The translations under genes and the position numbers were made by a program. Below the pieces are notes generated by a model. The model was not told where the DNA came from. It did no database searches and saw nothing but the letters and a program-made list of their open reading frames with translations. 64,000 nt of DNA, from NCBI RefSeq assembly GCF_016919405.1, contig NZ_CP070353.1, positions 4,042,501-4,106,500 of the forward strand, written 5' to 3'. The DNA comes from Ensifer sp. PDNC004 (lineage in GTDB: Bacteria > Pseudomonadota > Alphaproteobacteria > Rhizobiales > Rhizobiaceae). Numbering within the stretch: position 1 is the stretch's first letter; every line of letters starts with the position of its first letter. Positions 27,548-37,268 of the stretch are shown here, piece after piece.

Positions 27548-28453
27548 CTATTTCCGCTCCCGCATGACTTTTGCCGCCAGGTCGAGGAAGGCCCGCAGCT
27601 TCGGCTGCGTCTGCGCCTTGGCCGGGAAATAGATGAAGAGACCCTGCGATGTCGGCAGATAGGCTTCAAGCACCCGTTCGAGGCGGCCGCTTGTGACGGC
27701 ATCCCGCACCGAAAGATCCGGGAGATAGGCAAGCCCGGTGCCGGCCTCGCCCATGTCCATGAGCATCTGAAAATCATTGACCGTGAGGGCGCCTGGAGCA
27801 TCGACCGAGACGTCGCGCCCATCGCGCTCGAATTCCCAGCGATAGATCGTGCCGGATCCCGGATAACGATAGCGAATGGCTTCGTGGCGCGTCAGTTCCT
27901 CGGGCGTTGACGGCCGCCCGTGCTTGACGAAGTAGGAGGGTGAGCCGACCACGGCCCAGGTGATATCCGGCGTCAACCGGACGGCAATCATGTCGCGCTC
28001 CACCGCTTCGCCGATGCGCATGCCGGCATCGAAGCCGTGTTCGGTGATATCGACGGCCGCATCGTCGATGGAGACTTCGACGGAAACATCAGGATAGGCC
28101 TGGCGAAAGCGCGACAGGAGCGGCGTCAGCACCAGAGCGATCGCCATGCGCGGCACGGTCAGCCTAAGATTGCCCATCGGCCGGTCGCGAAAATCGCCGA
28201 GCAACTCGTAGGCATCCGCGATCTCGGCGGCCGCGGGACGCACGCGCTTCAGGAAGGCGAGGCCTGCCTCGGTGAGTGCAACGCGCCGGGTGGTGCGCAC
28301 GAAGAGCTGGAGGCCGAGGCGGGCTTCGAGCGCCCTGATCGCCTGGCTCACGGCATTGGGCGTAACGCCGAGCGTCGCCGCTGCGGCAGTAAAGCTGCTT
28401 GCCTCCGCCACCGCCAGAAATTCTCTCAGTCCGTTGAAAGGGTCGTTCGCCAT
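27548..28453 (-). CDS. LysR family transcriptional regulator
   Basis: The 301-residue product has the LysR helix-turn-helix near the N-terminus (AAAATLGVTPNAVSQAIRALE, here split as AAAATLGVTPNAVS and QAIRALEARLG), followed by a periplasmic-binding-like effector domain. It belongs to the subgroup that resembles TtuA/CrgA-type regulators. The start at 28453 is the usual LysR beginning. It is divergent from the aldo/keto reductase gene with 117 bases between them, so it probably regulates that gene. Confidence 0.9.
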   Translation of the reverse strand: MANDPFNGLREFLAVAEASSFTAAAATLGVTPNAVSQAIRALEARLGLQLFVRTTRRVALTEAGLAFLKRVRPAAAEIADAYELLGDFRDRPMGNLRLTVPRMAIALVLTPLLSRFRQAYPDVSVEVSIDDAAVDITEHGFDAGMRIGEAVERDMIAVRLTPDITWAVVGSPSYFVKHGRPSTPEELTRHEAIRYRYPGSGTIYRWEFERDGRDVSVDAPGALTVNDFQMLMDMGEAGTGLAYLPDLSVRDAVTSGRLERVLEAYLPTSQGLFIYFPAKAQTQPKLRAFLDLAAKVMRERK

Positions 28454-28570
28454 TTGGGGATTATGAAGTAATTCTTCCAAGCCTATCAAGAGAGTGACGG
28501 TTTTTCGCAGCAATCCACTTTGGCATGGTTTGTTTAACCGCAACCTGTCTCGCAGAGGATGGAGATCGAC

Positions 28571-29599
28571 ATGCAATATACGACGCTTGGAAATACCGGC
28601 CTGGTGGTCTCGCGCCTCGCCTTCGGGGCGATGACCTTTACCGCCGGCGACCGCAGCCTCGACGCGATCTACAAGACCGATGCCGAAGCTGCCGGCGCCC
28701 TTGTCGGGCAGGCGCTCGATGCGGGCATCAACTTCTTCGACACGGCCGACGCCTACGCCTCCGGCCAGTCGGAACGGATCCTGGGTGCGGCGCTCAAATC
28801 CCGCCGCGACGAGGTGGTGATCGCCACCAAGGTCGGGTTCCGCACCGCCACGCCGCTCAGCCAGGCGGGTCTGTCGCGCCGTCACATTCTCTGGTCGGTC
28901 GACGAAAGCCTGAAGCGGCTCGGAACCGACTGGATCGACACCTACATCGTCCACAAGGAGGACCCGCACACGCCGCTCGAGGAAACGCTTTCAGCGCTCG
29001 ATGCGGTCGTGCGTTCGGGCAAGGTGCGCTACATCGGCTTTTCCAACTGGTCGGCCTGGAAGGTGGCGGCAGCAGCCGAGATCCAGAAGGCCAACGGGCT
29101 GGCGCCTTTCACCCACGGCCAGATGCACTATTCGCTGCTCGGCCGCGACGTCGAGCGTGACGTCATTCCGATGATGCAGCGCTACGGGCTGGGGCTGACC
29201 GTCTGGAGCCCGCTCGCCTCTGGCTTCCTTTCGGGCAAGTACACTCGCGACAATCTCGGCGATCCGGACAACCGCTATTCCGGCTTCGACATTCTGCCCT
29301 TCGACAAGGAACAGGGCTTCAAGCTGGTGGAGCGCATGCGCGGCATCGCCGGCGAACACGGAGCGAGCGTCGCCCAGGTGGCGATCGCCTGGCTGCTTTC
29401 GAAGAAGGCGGTGACCAGTGTGCTGCTCGGGGCTTCCAAGCCGCACCAGCTAAAGGACAATCTCGGCGCGGCGGATCTGGTGCTCACGGAAGCGGAGATC
29501 TCGGCGCTCGATGCCGAGACGGTACCGGTGCCCGTCTATCCCAACTGGTTCATCGACAACCTCGTCGACCAGCCGTTGGTGCAGGCACTCGGGAAGTAG
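28571..29599 (+). CDS. Aldo/keto reductase
   Basis: The 342-residue protein is an aldo/keto reductase: MQYTTLGNTGLVVSRLAFGAM at the N-terminus (given in parts), the catalytic FFDTADAYASGQSE Asp and Tyr, and the C-terminal NADPH-binding SVLLGASKPHQLKDN. It reduces carbonyls to alcohols with NADPH. The start at 28571 is chosen because GGAG lies six bases upstream; an ATG four codons earlier has no site. It is divergent from a LysR regulator and ends before the prs terminator. Confidence 0.92.
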   Translation: MQYTTLGNTGLVVSRLAFGAMTFTAGDRSLDAIYKTDAEAAGALVGQALDAGINFFDTADAYASGQSERILGAALKSRRDEVVIATKVGFRTATPLSQAGLSRRHILWSVDESLKRLGTDWIDTYIVHKEDPHTPLEETLSALDAVVRSGKVRYIGFSNWSAWKVAAAAEIQKANGLAPFTHGQMHYSLLGRDVERDVIPMMQRYGLGLTVWSPLASGFLSGKYTRDNLGDPDNRYSGFDILPFDKEQGFKLVERMRGIAGEHGASVAQVAIAWLLSKKAVTSVLLGASKPHQLKDNLGAADLVLTEAEISALDAETVPVPVYPNWFIDNLVDQPLVQALGK

Positions 29600-29612
29600 C
29601 GGCTTTACGCAA

Positions 29613-29642
29613 AGAAAAACGCCGGCGCTTTGGCGCCGGCGT
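29613..29642 (-). terminator. Intrinsic terminator of prs
   Basis: ACGCCGGCGC, a TTTG loop and GCGCCGGCGT form a perfect 10-pair stem at 29619-29642. On the minus strand it is followed by a T-rich run at 29613-29619, so it ends prs. It may also end the convergent aldo/keto reductase transcript. Confidence 0.8.
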
Positions 29643-29670
29643 CTAAGAAATTCGTGTGCTCCGGACGAGC

Positions 29671-30603
29671 TCAGTCGAAAAGGCTCGATACCGACTCTTC
29701 CTGGCTCGTGCGGCTGATGGCTTCGCCGAGCAGGCCCGCGGTCGAGATGACGCGGATGTTGTGGGCGGACTGGACAGCGGTCGTCGGCTGGATCGAGTCT
29801 GTGATGACCAGTTCCTTGAGCATCGACGAGGTAACACGGGCAACCGCGCCGCCGGAGAGAACGCCGTGGGTGATGTAGGCGGTAACGCTGGTCGCGCCGT
29901 TCTTCAGGAGCGCTTCGGCCGCGTTGCAGAGCGTGCCGCCGGAATCGACGATATCGTCGATCAGCAGGCAGTCCTTGCCCTTCACGTCACCGATGACGTT
30001 CATGACTTCGGATTCACCCGGACGGTCGCGACGCTTGTCGACGATCGCCAGCAGACAGTCGAGACGCTTGGCAAGCGCACGGGCGCGAACCACGCCGCCG
30101 ACGTCAGGCGAAACGACCATGACGTTCTTGAGATCGTAGTTTTCCTTGACGTCGCGCGCCAGGATCGGGATCGCATAGAGGTTGTCGGTCGGAATGTCGA
30201 AGAAGCCCTGGATCTGGCCGGCATGAAGATCGAGGGTCAGCACGCGGTCGGCGCCAGCCTCGGTGATCAGGTTGGAGACCAGCTTGGCGGAGATCGGCGT
30301 GCGCGGACCGGGTTTGCGGTCCTGGCGGGCGTAGCCGAAATAGGGAAGCACGGCGGTGATGCGGCGAGCGGACGAGCGGCGCACCGCGTCGATCATGATG
30401 AGCAGTTCCATCAGGTGATCGTTGGTGGGAAACGAGGTCGACTGGATGATGAAGACATCCTCGCCGCGTACGTTTTCGCCGATCTCGACGAAGATTTCCT
30501 GATCGGCGAAACGGCGTACCGTCGCTTTGCCGAGAGGCAGGTTGAGATAGTTGCAGATCGCTTCGGCCAGGAGCCGGTTCGAATTACCTGCGAAAACCTT
30601 CAT
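29671..30603 (-). CDS. prs: Ribose-phosphate pyrophosphokinase
   Basis: The 310-residue enzyme starts [17 protein letters not shown], has [22 protein letters not shown] (split), [15 protein letters not shown], and the PRPP-binding loop [13 protein letters not shown]. It makes PRPP from ribose 5-phosphate and ATP, feeding nucleotide, His and Trp synthesis. Family length and start agree. It is followed by its own terminator and preceded by 207 bases that may hold its promoter. Confidence 0.96.
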   Translation of the reverse strand: MKVFAGNSNRLLAEAICNYLNLPLGKATVRRFADQEIFVEIGENVRGEDVFIIQSTSFPTNDHLMELLIMIDAVRRSSARRITAVLPYFGYARQDRKPGPRTPISAKLVSNLITEAGADRVLTLDLHAGQIQGFFDIPTDNLYAIPILARDVKENYDLKNVMVVSPDVGGVVRARALAKRLDCLLAIVDKRRDRPGESEVMNVIGDVKGKDCLLIDDIVDSGGTLCNAAEALLKNGATSVTAYITHGVLSGGAVARVTSSMLKELVITDSIQPTTAVQSAHNIRVISTAGLLGEAISRTSQEESVSSLFD

Positions 30604-30810
30604 TGACGGACCGCCTTGAGCTGGCGCGGTCACCGTCCGGTACCTTTCCGGTAGCGGTGTTTTCCGCGCAGATTCCGAGAGCCATTCCAATCGCGGTCAT
30701 TCTTTGCGGATGGCCGCCGTTCAGAGCTGATCGGCCGCTTTTTAGCGAGACTGAACTTGAATGCAAGGGGAATGCTGCGCCGCGAAGGCCAATATCCTAA
30801 AAACTTTGTG

Positions 30811-31650
30811 TCAACCGGCTTGAGATTGCCGCCATTCGAGATACGCGTCGATGGTTTTCGTCGCAATTCCCTGCATGGTTGTAGCCGGAACGCCACTCCA
30901 CAAATCCGTGCCGCCGCCCGGAACAGAGTCCTGTCCCTGGATGCGATGCAGCCGGTTGCCGCTGCCATCGAGCACGTCCCAGACGTAAACGACGGTCGTC
31001 TTGTCGCCATCCTTCAGCGCCGAGAAATAGCCTTTGAGGATATGCTCGCTGCTGGCGTCGGCCGAGCCCTTGATCGTCAGGCCGCGGGCGCGGGCGTCGG
31101 CGCCGAGCTGTTTGGAAAGCGGTGTCACGGCCTGGACAGGCGCGCCGATGATCGGCAGGAAGCGGATCGTGCCGCTTGCGGCCGAGCTCGCCTTCGGCAG
31201 CGCGGCGACGGTCGGCTGGCTCTGGATTTCTTCGGCTGCGGCCGCCGTCTGCTGGACGGGTGTGTGCTGGACTGGCGCCTGTTCGACCGGTGCCTGGCGG
31301 CTCTCGATCGCGTTCTGGACCGGCGCCGAGCCGGCGGCAAGCCGGTTTGCCTGTCCCTCGAAGGTACCGGCCGGGTCCGTATAGGTCGCGTCGCCGGTGG
31401 CATAGGCCGTCGGCGTGTTCGAGGGGGCAGGCTGCGGCGAATAGGCGGTGGTCTGGCTGACGGGTTCGCGCTGCACCGGCGCCATAGCCGTTTGCGTGGA
31501 CATGGCGTCGAGGTCGGATTGTGTCACCGGCGGCGAGCGGAAGGTCCCCCCGCCGACGTCAACCTGTGGCGTCAGCATCTCGGTGCTGTTGCAGCCGGCG
31601 AGCGCAATGGCGAGGCCAAGAGCTACGATGGGCGTGGTGAGCTTTCGCAT
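30811..31650 (-). CDS. Putative lipoprotein with Pro/Gln-rich linker
   Basis: The 279-residue product starts with a hydrophobic signal and lipobox LAGC (cleavage before Cys near residue 20), indicating a lipoprotein. A low-complexity section rich in Pro, Val, Gln and Ala (about 60-160, with APVEQAPVQ-type repeats) links it to a conserved C-terminal domain with KGYFSALKDGDKTTVVYVWDVLD. I do not recognise a named family. The ATG at 31650 is preferred over a TTG two codons earlier. The gene lies downstream of the M24 gene on the same strand and near lgt, which makes lipoproteins. Confidence 0.75.
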   Translation of the reverse strand: MRKLTTPIVALGLAIALAGCNSTEMLTPQVDVGGGTFRSPPVTQSDLDAMSTQTAMAPVQREPVSQTTAYSPQPAPSNTPTAYATGDATYTDPAGTFEGQANRLAAGSAPVQNAIESRQAPVEQAPVQHTPVQQTAAAAEEIQSQPTVAALPKASSAASGTIRFLPIIGAPVQAVTPLSKQLGADARARGLTIKGSADASSEHILKGYFSALKDGDKTTVVYVWDVLDGSGNRLHRIQGQDSVPGGGTDLWSGVPATTMQGIATKTIDAYLEWRQSQAG

Positions 31651-31739
31651 GTTCAAACCGTCCGTCCGTTTCTTCGCGGCAGTTTCCTGAAACGTCTCCT
31701 GTCGTCTGCCAGTACGAACGCAAGTCTAGGCGGATTTCC

Positions 31740-32891
31740 CTAAGCAGAAATGAAGTCCAGGCCGTAACGCGACAACGCACGCGGCGTGTCCGCCGTGGTG
31801 AGGTAGGTCTGGCCGAGGGTCATGGCGGTGCCGCTGTCGGAATCCATGATGATCATGTGCACGAACAGCGACATGTTCGGCTCGATCTCCTGTGGATTGC
31901 CGAGGTGGAACATCTGCTGCTCCATCCAGGAGGGGGAGAAGCGGGCTCCGAGCGAATAGCCGCACGCGTTCAGCCGGTGGCGGGCAAGGCCACGCTCGTC
32001 CATGATCTTGGCGTGCACGTCGAAGACGGTGCCGAAGGTGTTGCCGGGGCGAAGCACCATCTCGATCGCCTGGATCGTTTCGCGGCAGGCGCTGTAGAGT
32101 TCGCGATGGCGGTTGGTCGGCTCGCCGATGACGACGGTGCGCATCATCGCTGCATGATAGTGGGCGCTGACGCCGGCCCATTCCAGCGTAAGCTGGTCCT
32201 GGCTGTCGAGCAGGCGGCGCCCGGACTTGTAGCGGCACAGCAGCGCATCGGCGCCGGAGCCGATGATGAACTCGTTGGCCGGATAATCGCCGCCGGCGGC
32301 AAGGATCGTGCCCTGCATCGCGGCCAGAATGTCGGCCTCGTTGCCGCCGGGGCAAATGAGCGGCAGGGCGGCATCGAGCGCGTCGTCGGCAAGGCTTGCG
32401 GCCTTTTCGACATGGGCGATTTCCGCATCGCTCTTGATCAGGCGCAGGCGGCCGACCAGATGCGAGGCATCGATCAGCTCGCCAAAGGTCTGTAGCTGCC
32501 GGTCGATCAGCCGCGCGGCGCGGCCGGTCATGCCGTGGGTGTCGTATTCGATGCCGATGCGGCAGCCGAGCAGGTCGAGTTCGCTCAAGAGGTTCTTGAG
32601 ATCCATGGTCGGGTCGGCATTGGCCCGGTCGACCCAGATCTCGATACGCTCGATGTTCGATGTATGACGGGCCTGGCGCAGGTCGGCCGAGCGCGTCAAA
32701 AGCACCATCGAGCCGTCCTTCTTGACGACCAGCGTCTGGAAGAAGCAGTAGCCGAAGGTGTCGTAGCCCGTCAGCCAGTACATGCTCTCCTGGGCGAAAA
32801 GCAGCACCGCGTCCAGCTTCTCCTCGCGCATCTTCTCCGTCAGCCGCTCAAGACGGCTTGCATATTCTTCCTGGGCAAAATGAAGCGCCAT
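31740..32891 (-). CDS. M24-fold (pita-bread) protein with degenerate metal ligands
   Basis: The 383-residue product has the N-terminal creatinase-like domain and C-terminal pita-bread fold of M24 enzymes. The usual metal ligands (Asp, Asp, His, Glu, Glu) appear replaced: TLEWAGVSAHYHAAMMRT in place of the DxGxxxxGYxxDxTR motif, ACGYSLGARF in place of GHGIG, FVHM in place of TIEP and TLGQTY in place of RIEDT. It may therefore be a metal-independent hydrolase, as creatinase and ectoine hydrolase are. It starts one base after the stop of pgeF. Confidence 0.75.
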   Translation of the reverse strand: MALHFAQEEYASRLERLTEKMREEKLDAVLLFAQESMYWLTGYDTFGYCFFQTLVVKKDGSMVLLTRSADLRQARHTSNIERIEIWVDRANADPTMDLKNLLSELDLLGCRIGIEYDTHGMTGRAARLIDRQLQTFGELIDASHLVGRLRLIKSDAEIAHVEKAASLADDALDAALPLICPGGNEADILAAMQGTILAAGGDYPANEFIIGSGADALLCRYKSGRRLLDSQDQLTLEWAGVSAHYHAAMMRTVVIGEPTNRHRELYSACRETIQAIEMVLRPGNTFGTVFDVHAKIMDERGLARHRLNACGYSLGARFSPSWMEQQMFHLGNPQEIEPNMSLFVHMIIMDSDSGTAMTLGQTYLTTADTPRALSRYGLDFISA

Positions 32892-32892
32892 G

Positions 32893-33687
32893 TCAGGTCC
32901 CTCGTATGCAAATGGCGGAAATCTGTCGGCCGTAGTCCGATTCCTGCCTGTGGGTCGTGCGCCGATAGGAGAAGAAACGCTCCTCGTCGGCATAGGTGCA
33001 GATGTCGAGAATCTCGGCGGTAACGCCTGCTTCGACCAGGCGTTTGATCGTCAGCCCCGGCAGGTCGAACATCGCATGGCCGTCGCGCTCCGAAGGCCGG
33101 AAGAACGAGGCGTAGCTTTCGTTCGCCGCGACGAAGCGATCCACGAACTCCGAGCCGACCTCATAGTTGCGGCGGCTGATCGACGGGCCGAGGCAGGCGA
33201 CGATGCGCTCGCGCCGGGCGCCGAGCGAAACCATCCTGTCGATCGTGCTTTCGAGCACGCCGCCGAGCGCGCCCTTCCAGCCGGCATGGGCCGCACCGAT
33301 GACATTGGCTTCGGCATCTGCAAAGAGAATGGGGCCGCAATCGGCCGAGAGCACGCCGAGCACGATACCGGGCGTTGCCGTCACCAGCGCATCGGCCTCG
33401 GGGCGGGCGCCGTCATAGCTTTCGTCGACCACCACGGCGTCTGGGGAATGGACCTGGTGCACGGTTGCCAAGCGCTCGGGCGCGGCGCCGAACCAGCGGG
33501 CGACGCGGGCGCGGTTCTCGTTGACATGGGCGCGCTCGTCCTTGGAGCCGAGCCCGACATTGAGGCCGCTATAGATCCCTTCGGAAACGCCGCCGATTCG
33601 GGTGAAATAACCATGGGCGATTGCCGGTCCGGCCTTCTCGCTGAAGAGCGAGCTTTGCACAGGAGAGAGCGCGGCGTCATGCTGCAT
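32893..33687 (-). CDS. pgeF: Peptidoglycan editing factor PgeF (laccase-domain protein)
   Basis: The 264-residue product has the YfiH/PgeF core: LATVHQVHSPD, LSADCGPILFAD and AAHAGWKGALGG, giving the His, Cys and His of the zinc or copper site. PgeF acts on peptidoglycan intermediates, removing wrong amino acids, and is also reported as a purine nucleoside phosphorylase-like enzyme. The ATG at 33687 gives MQHDAALSPV and a weak AAGG site lies upstream. It is in the minus-strand run lgt, midA, pgeF, M24 protein. Confidence 0.88.
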   Translation of the reverse strand: MQHDAALSPVQSSLFSEKAGPAIAHGYFTRIGGVSEGIYSGLNVGLGSKDERAHVNENRARVARWFGAAPERLATVHQVHSPDAVVVDESYDGARPEADALVTATPGIVLGVLSADCGPILFADAEANVIGAAHAGWKGALGGVLESTIDRMVSLGARRERIVACLGPSISRRNYEVGSEFVDRFVAANESYASFFRPSERDGHAMFDLPGLTIKRLVEAGVTAEILDICTYADEERFFSYRRTTHRQESDYGRQISAICIRGT

Positions 33688-33838
33688 TGGTATATTCGCC
33701 TTTGCTTTATCAGGAAAATCAATGGGTTTGGGGGCGCGCTCCGGCCCGACGACTGGCTCTTGATTTGCCGCCGCGATGTTGACCCGCGACGGCAGGGCTG
33801 TCAATTCCCGAACGGCAGGGGTGCTGTCCGGTGGCGGT

Positions 33839-34942
33839 TCAGGCCTTCGGTTTGCGGAAGGGCGAGAGCGGAACCGGCGGGCTGCTGACGGCCAGGACCT
33901 TGAACAGTTCGCCCATCTTTCCGGCGCCTGCGCCGGCAAGCCTCTCGACGTCCTGGCGGATGGTTTCCTGCGTCAGCGCATCCTTGTCGCGGCCAAGGGA
34001 TGCGGCGCGTTCCAGAAGACCGAGGCCGACAAGAAAATCACCCTGGTGGGCAAGACCGTTGATCTGCACGTCGTCCGTCTTGGCGCGGCGGGCGAGCTGC
34101 TCGAAATCGACGTGGCTGGTGAGATCGGCGCGGCCGGGGCTGGCCAGCGGCGGATCGTATTCGTGGTCGCGCACGGCCTGCAGCGTATCGCCGTAGCTGG
34201 TGGCCATATGGCCGTAGTCGATGATCACGGCGGTGCCGCCGCTGACCTTCAGCCGTTCGCACAGGGCCGACATGACTGCGTCGCGGGCAGGCGCGATCTC
34301 GAAGATCGTGCCTTCGGCGATACCTTGGGCCGGCGTCGGAAGGAGATCGGGATCGATGCCGGCAACGCCGACGGCAAAGGTCAGTTCGTCATCGGCATCG
34401 AGCCCGACCATGCGTTCGCGGAAACCTTGCGCGGTGCGCACGAATTGCCGGATCGGGATGGCGTCGAAAAGCTCGTTGGCGGCCAGCAGCAGAAAGCCCT
34501 GCGGCAGGGTCTCGAAGCTCGTGTGCCACTCGACCTTGTGGCCATGGGCGGCGAGCGTTTCCGACTGGACCTTGCGCAGCCGCTCGCTGGTCTCGACGAG
34601 ATGCACGCCGGCGGAGGCGTAGAGATCGGGGGCGAGACGGCGCACGACACGCAGCATGTCGGCCATCATCGTACCGCGGCCAGGGCCGATTTCGACAAGT
34701 ACTGCACCCTCGGGCTTGCCGTGCTGCTGCCAGGCATGGACGAGGAAGATGCCGATCATCTCGCCGAAGAGCTGGCTGATTTCCGGTGCCGTGGTGAAGT
34801 CGCCTTCCTTGCCGAAGGGCTCGTGCACGCGGTAGTAGCCGTGCTCCGGATCCGCCAGGCAAAGCGAGAAATAATCGGTGACGCTGATCGGCCCGTGGGC
34901 CTTGATCAGCGCCTTGATCTTGTCCGCAAGTGGTGTCGTCAT
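33839..34942 (-). CDS. MidA family SAM-dependent methyltransferase
   Basis: The 367-residue protein starts MTTPLADKIKALIKAHGPIS and shows the MidA/NDUFAF7 pattern: GYYRVHEPFGKEGDFTTAPEISQLFGE, VEIGPGRGTMMADMLR (SAM-binding motif I) and AANELFDAIP. Family members methylate proteins; the mitochondrial version methylates an Arg in complex I. The ATG at 34942 is the family start. It lies 61 bases downstream of lgt and 151 bases upstream of pgeF. Confidence 0.9.
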   Translation of the reverse strand: MTTPLADKIKALIKAHGPISVTDYFSLCLADPEHGYYRVHEPFGKEGDFTTAPEISQLFGEMIGIFLVHAWQQHGKPEGAVLVEIGPGRGTMMADMLRVVRRLAPDLYASAGVHLVETSERLRKVQSETLAAHGHKVEWHTSFETLPQGFLLLAANELFDAIPIRQFVRTAQGFRERMVGLDADDELTFAVGVAGIDPDLLPTPAQGIAEGTIFEIAPARDAVMSALCERLKVSGGTAVIIDYGHMATSYGDTLQAVRDHEYDPPLASPGRADLTSHVDFEQLARRAKTDDVQINGLAHQGDFLVGLGLLERAASLGRDKDALTQETIRQDVERLAGAGAGKMGELFKVLAVSSPPVPLSPFRKPKA

Positions 34943-35003
34943 GCCTTCGTCCAATTCGCCGGGCGGCGGCCGGAAAAGCGGCACGCCCTTGCCCCATCCG
35001 CTC

Positions 35004-35840
35004 TCAGGCGGCTGCGCGCCGCGCCCGGGCAATGGCCCAGATGCCGGCGAGCGCCATCGGCAATGACAAAAGCATGCCCATGGTCAGCCAGCCACCGACA
35101 AGATAGCCGATCTGCGCGTCCGGTTCGCGGAAGAATTCGACGAAAATGCGGCTCAGGCCATAGCCGAGCACGAAGATGCCGGTAACGAGCCCTGGCGACT
35201 TCAAAGCGTGGCGACGGTAAATGAACCAGGCAAGCACGGCGAGCAGGACGATGCCCTCGAGGGCGGCCTCGTAGAGCTGGCTCGGGTGGCGGGCGAACGG
35301 ACCGCCGGTCGGGAATACGATCGCCCAGGGCATCGACGACAGGCGACCCCAGAGCTCGCCGTTGATGAAGTTGGCGATGCGGCCGAAGAACAGGCCGATC
35401 GGGACGACGGCGGCGACGATGTCGAACAGGCTCCAGATGGCGATCTTGTTCTTGCGGGCAAACAGGATCATCGCGAGCGTGGTGCCGAGGAAGCCGCCAT
35501 GGAACGACATGCCGCCGTTCCAGATTTCCAGCGCGCGGATCGGATTGGCGAGCACGGAGCCAAGATCGTAGAAGAGAATGTAGCCGATACGGCCGCCGAG
35601 CACGATGCCGCCGGCTGCCCACAGCAGGAAGTCGTCGAGTTGCTGCAGCGTGATCGCCGGCTTGTCGTCGCGCCAGAGCGCGGTGTTCATTGCCAGGCGC
35701 CGGGCGTAGAACCAGCCGAGGAGGATGCCCGCCACATAGGCGAGCCCATACCAGTGGATGGCAAGCGGCCCGATCTGGACGATGACGGGATCGATTTCAG
35801 GGAAGGGGAGGATGGCGAGGCGGGTCGCTAATGTTTCCAA
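35004..35840 (-). CDS. lgt: Prolipoprotein diacylglyceryl transferase
   Basis: The 278-residue enzyme has about seven transmembrane helices and the Lgt signatures: [26 protein letters not shown] and RHPSQLYEA, which hold the catalytic His and Arg. It adds diacylglycerol to the lipobox Cys of prolipoproteins in the inner membrane. The TTG at 35840 is preferred as start ([18 protein letters not shown]) because the family begins here; longer readings add a non-conserved region. It is divergent from ubiK. Confidence 0.93.
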   Translation of the reverse strand: METLATRLAILPFPEIDPVIVQIGPLAIHWYGLAYVAGILLGWFYARRLAMNTALWRDDKPAITLQQLDDFLLWAAGGIVLGGRIGYILFYDLGSVLANPIRALEIWNGGMSFHGGFLGTTLAMILFARKNKIAIWSLFDIVAAVVPIGLFFGRIANFINGELWGRLSSMPWAIVFPTGGPFARHPSQLYEAALEGIVLLAVLAWFIYRRHALKSPGLVTGIFVLGYGLSRIFVEFFREPDAQIGYLVGGWLTMGMLLSLPMALAGIWAIARARRAAA

Positions 35841-36057
35841 TTTATTGTTCTCGTGCCGGGCCGGTTGTTTCGGCGGAACATGGCGAGCGATTGCACCCCG
35901 GTCAAGGGCGACGATTTGCGCCCCGGACACAGGGTCGTGAAGCGGGCCGTGAAGACGCGCGTGATTTTTCTTGCATCGGGCGGTCGGTCACCCTACCTGA
36001 AACCCATGGACCGCATCGCTCTTTAAAGAGGCGATGGCTGAAATGGAGATCGCGACG

Positions 36058-36318
36058 ATGAGCACAGGCACCAACCGCATGCTGGATGACTTCGCCAAGC
36101 TGATGACCGATGCTGCGGGCGCCGCCCAGGGCGTGCGCCGCGAGGTTGAAACGGCCTTCCGGGCGCAGGCCGAGCGGGCGCTGAATTCGCTCGACGTCGT
36201 CAAGCGCGAAGAGTTCGAGATGGTCAAGGAAATGGCCATCAAGGCGCGCGAGGAAAACGATGCGCTTCTGGCCCGTATTGAGGCTCTTGAAGCGCGTCTC
36301 GTCGATACGGGCAAGTAA
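36058..36318 (+). CDS. ubiK: UbiK-type accessory factor (BMFP domain)
   Basis: The 86-residue protein is a short amphipathic and coiled-coil protein with KLMTDAAGAAQGVRRE and VVKREEFEMVKEMAIKARE, the BMFP/UbiK pattern. UbiK assists ubiquinone biosynthesis under aerobic conditions and can bind membranes. The ATG at 36058 has GGAG nine bases upstream; ATG codons 5 and 8 codons earlier are alternatives. A strong terminator follows. Confidence 0.82.
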   Translation: MSTGTNRMLDDFAKLMTDAAGAAQGVRREVETAFRAQAERALNSLDVVKREEFEMVKEMAIKAREENDALLARIEALEARLVDTGK

Positions 36319-36359
36319 CGCGATTCCCTTGAAATAACGGCATTTCAGCGTTTTTACTT

Positions 36360-36390
36360 CGCCCGCGGACCTCATCCGCGGGCGTTTTGC
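36360..36390 (+). terminator. Intrinsic terminator of ubiK
   Basis: CGCCCGCGGA, a CCTCA loop and TCCGCGGGCG form a perfect 10-pair stem followed by TTTTGCT. Confidence 0.85.
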
Positions 36391-36765
36391 TGTCGATCAG
36401 CCGCGCAGGTCTGAAACGGCATGACGGGTGGTTAATAAAACCTGAAAAGTTTTCCACCTGTGGACACTGCCAAAAAACCCTTATGGCAGAGTCAGTTAAG
36501 CTCAACCGCTTCATTCAGATGACAACGTGGACGCGATTGTTCACGGCTATTTTTGGACCGAGGGGCTGGCAGCCTGACTCCGCCATTATACACTGATTTT
36601 AAATGATGATTCGAAACGAACCACGTAAGCTCCGGGCAGGGTAAGTCAGCCAGGATGGATGTGAGTTCAGCAATCATACGTGTTTGTAATCGGTGTTGGG
36701 TTTGCGGCGTTGCGTCTTGTGAGCGTGATGACGCATGCCCGTGCCACACCTATGCAGGGTGATGC
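36391..36765. other. Intergenic region before the YbjN gene
   Basis: No gene is supported here. The stretch is AT-richer than its surroundings. It contains two dyads, TCCAC-CT-GTGGA at 36453-36464 and CTGCCA-N11-TGGCAG at 36467-36489. A 69-codon open frame on the plus strand has no family features. The promoter of the YbjN-proC pair must lie within or just after this stretch. Confidence 0.5.
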
Positions 36766-37266
36766 ATGAGCCTTTTGGAAATGGAAGTCGAGCGCCAATC
36801 CAACCCGGTCGATATGATCGAGTTCGTGGCTGCCAATAACGACTGGTCGTTCGAGCGATCCGGCGAAGACGAAATCGCCATGACGGTCGAAGGCAAGTGG
36901 GCGGACTACCACGTTTCCTTCTCCTGGATGGAGGAATTCGAGGCGCTGCACCTGGCCTGTGCCTTCGACATCAAGGTGTCGGAAAGCCGGGTCAACGAAG
37001 TCATCCGTCTGCTCTCCCATATCAATGGGCAGGTGCTGATGGGCCACTTCGATCTGTGGCGCCAGGAGGAAGTGGTGATCTTCCGCCAGTCGCTGCTGCT
37101 CGCCGGCGGTGCCGAGCCCACCAACCAGCAGGTCGAAGTTCTGCTTTCGAGCGCACTCGACGCTTGCGAATCCTATTATCAGGCGTTTCAATTCGTCGTC
37201 TGGTCCGGCATGGACGCGCAGCGCGCCGTCGATGCCGTGCTGTTCGAAACGGTTGGAGAAGCCTGA
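36766..37266 (+). CDS. YbjN domain-containing protein
   Basis: The 166-residue soluble product matches the YbjN domain: NPVDMIEFVAANNDWSFERSGEDEI (split), MGHFDLWRQEEVVIFRQSL and a final helical part. The fold resembles type III secretion chaperones; the E. coli protein affects motility and stress responses. The ATG at 36766 follows AGGGTGATGC. proC begins two bases beyond its stop, indicating an operon. Confidence 0.9.
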   Translation: MSLLEMEVERQSNPVDMIEFVAANNDWSFERSGEDEIAMTVEGKWADYHVSFSWMEEFEALHLACAFDIKVSESRVNEVIRLLSHINGQVLMGHFDLWRQEEVVIFRQSLLLAGGAEPTNQQVEVLLSSALDACESYYQAFQFVVWSGMDAQRAVDAVLFETVGEA

Positions 37267-37268
37267 TC

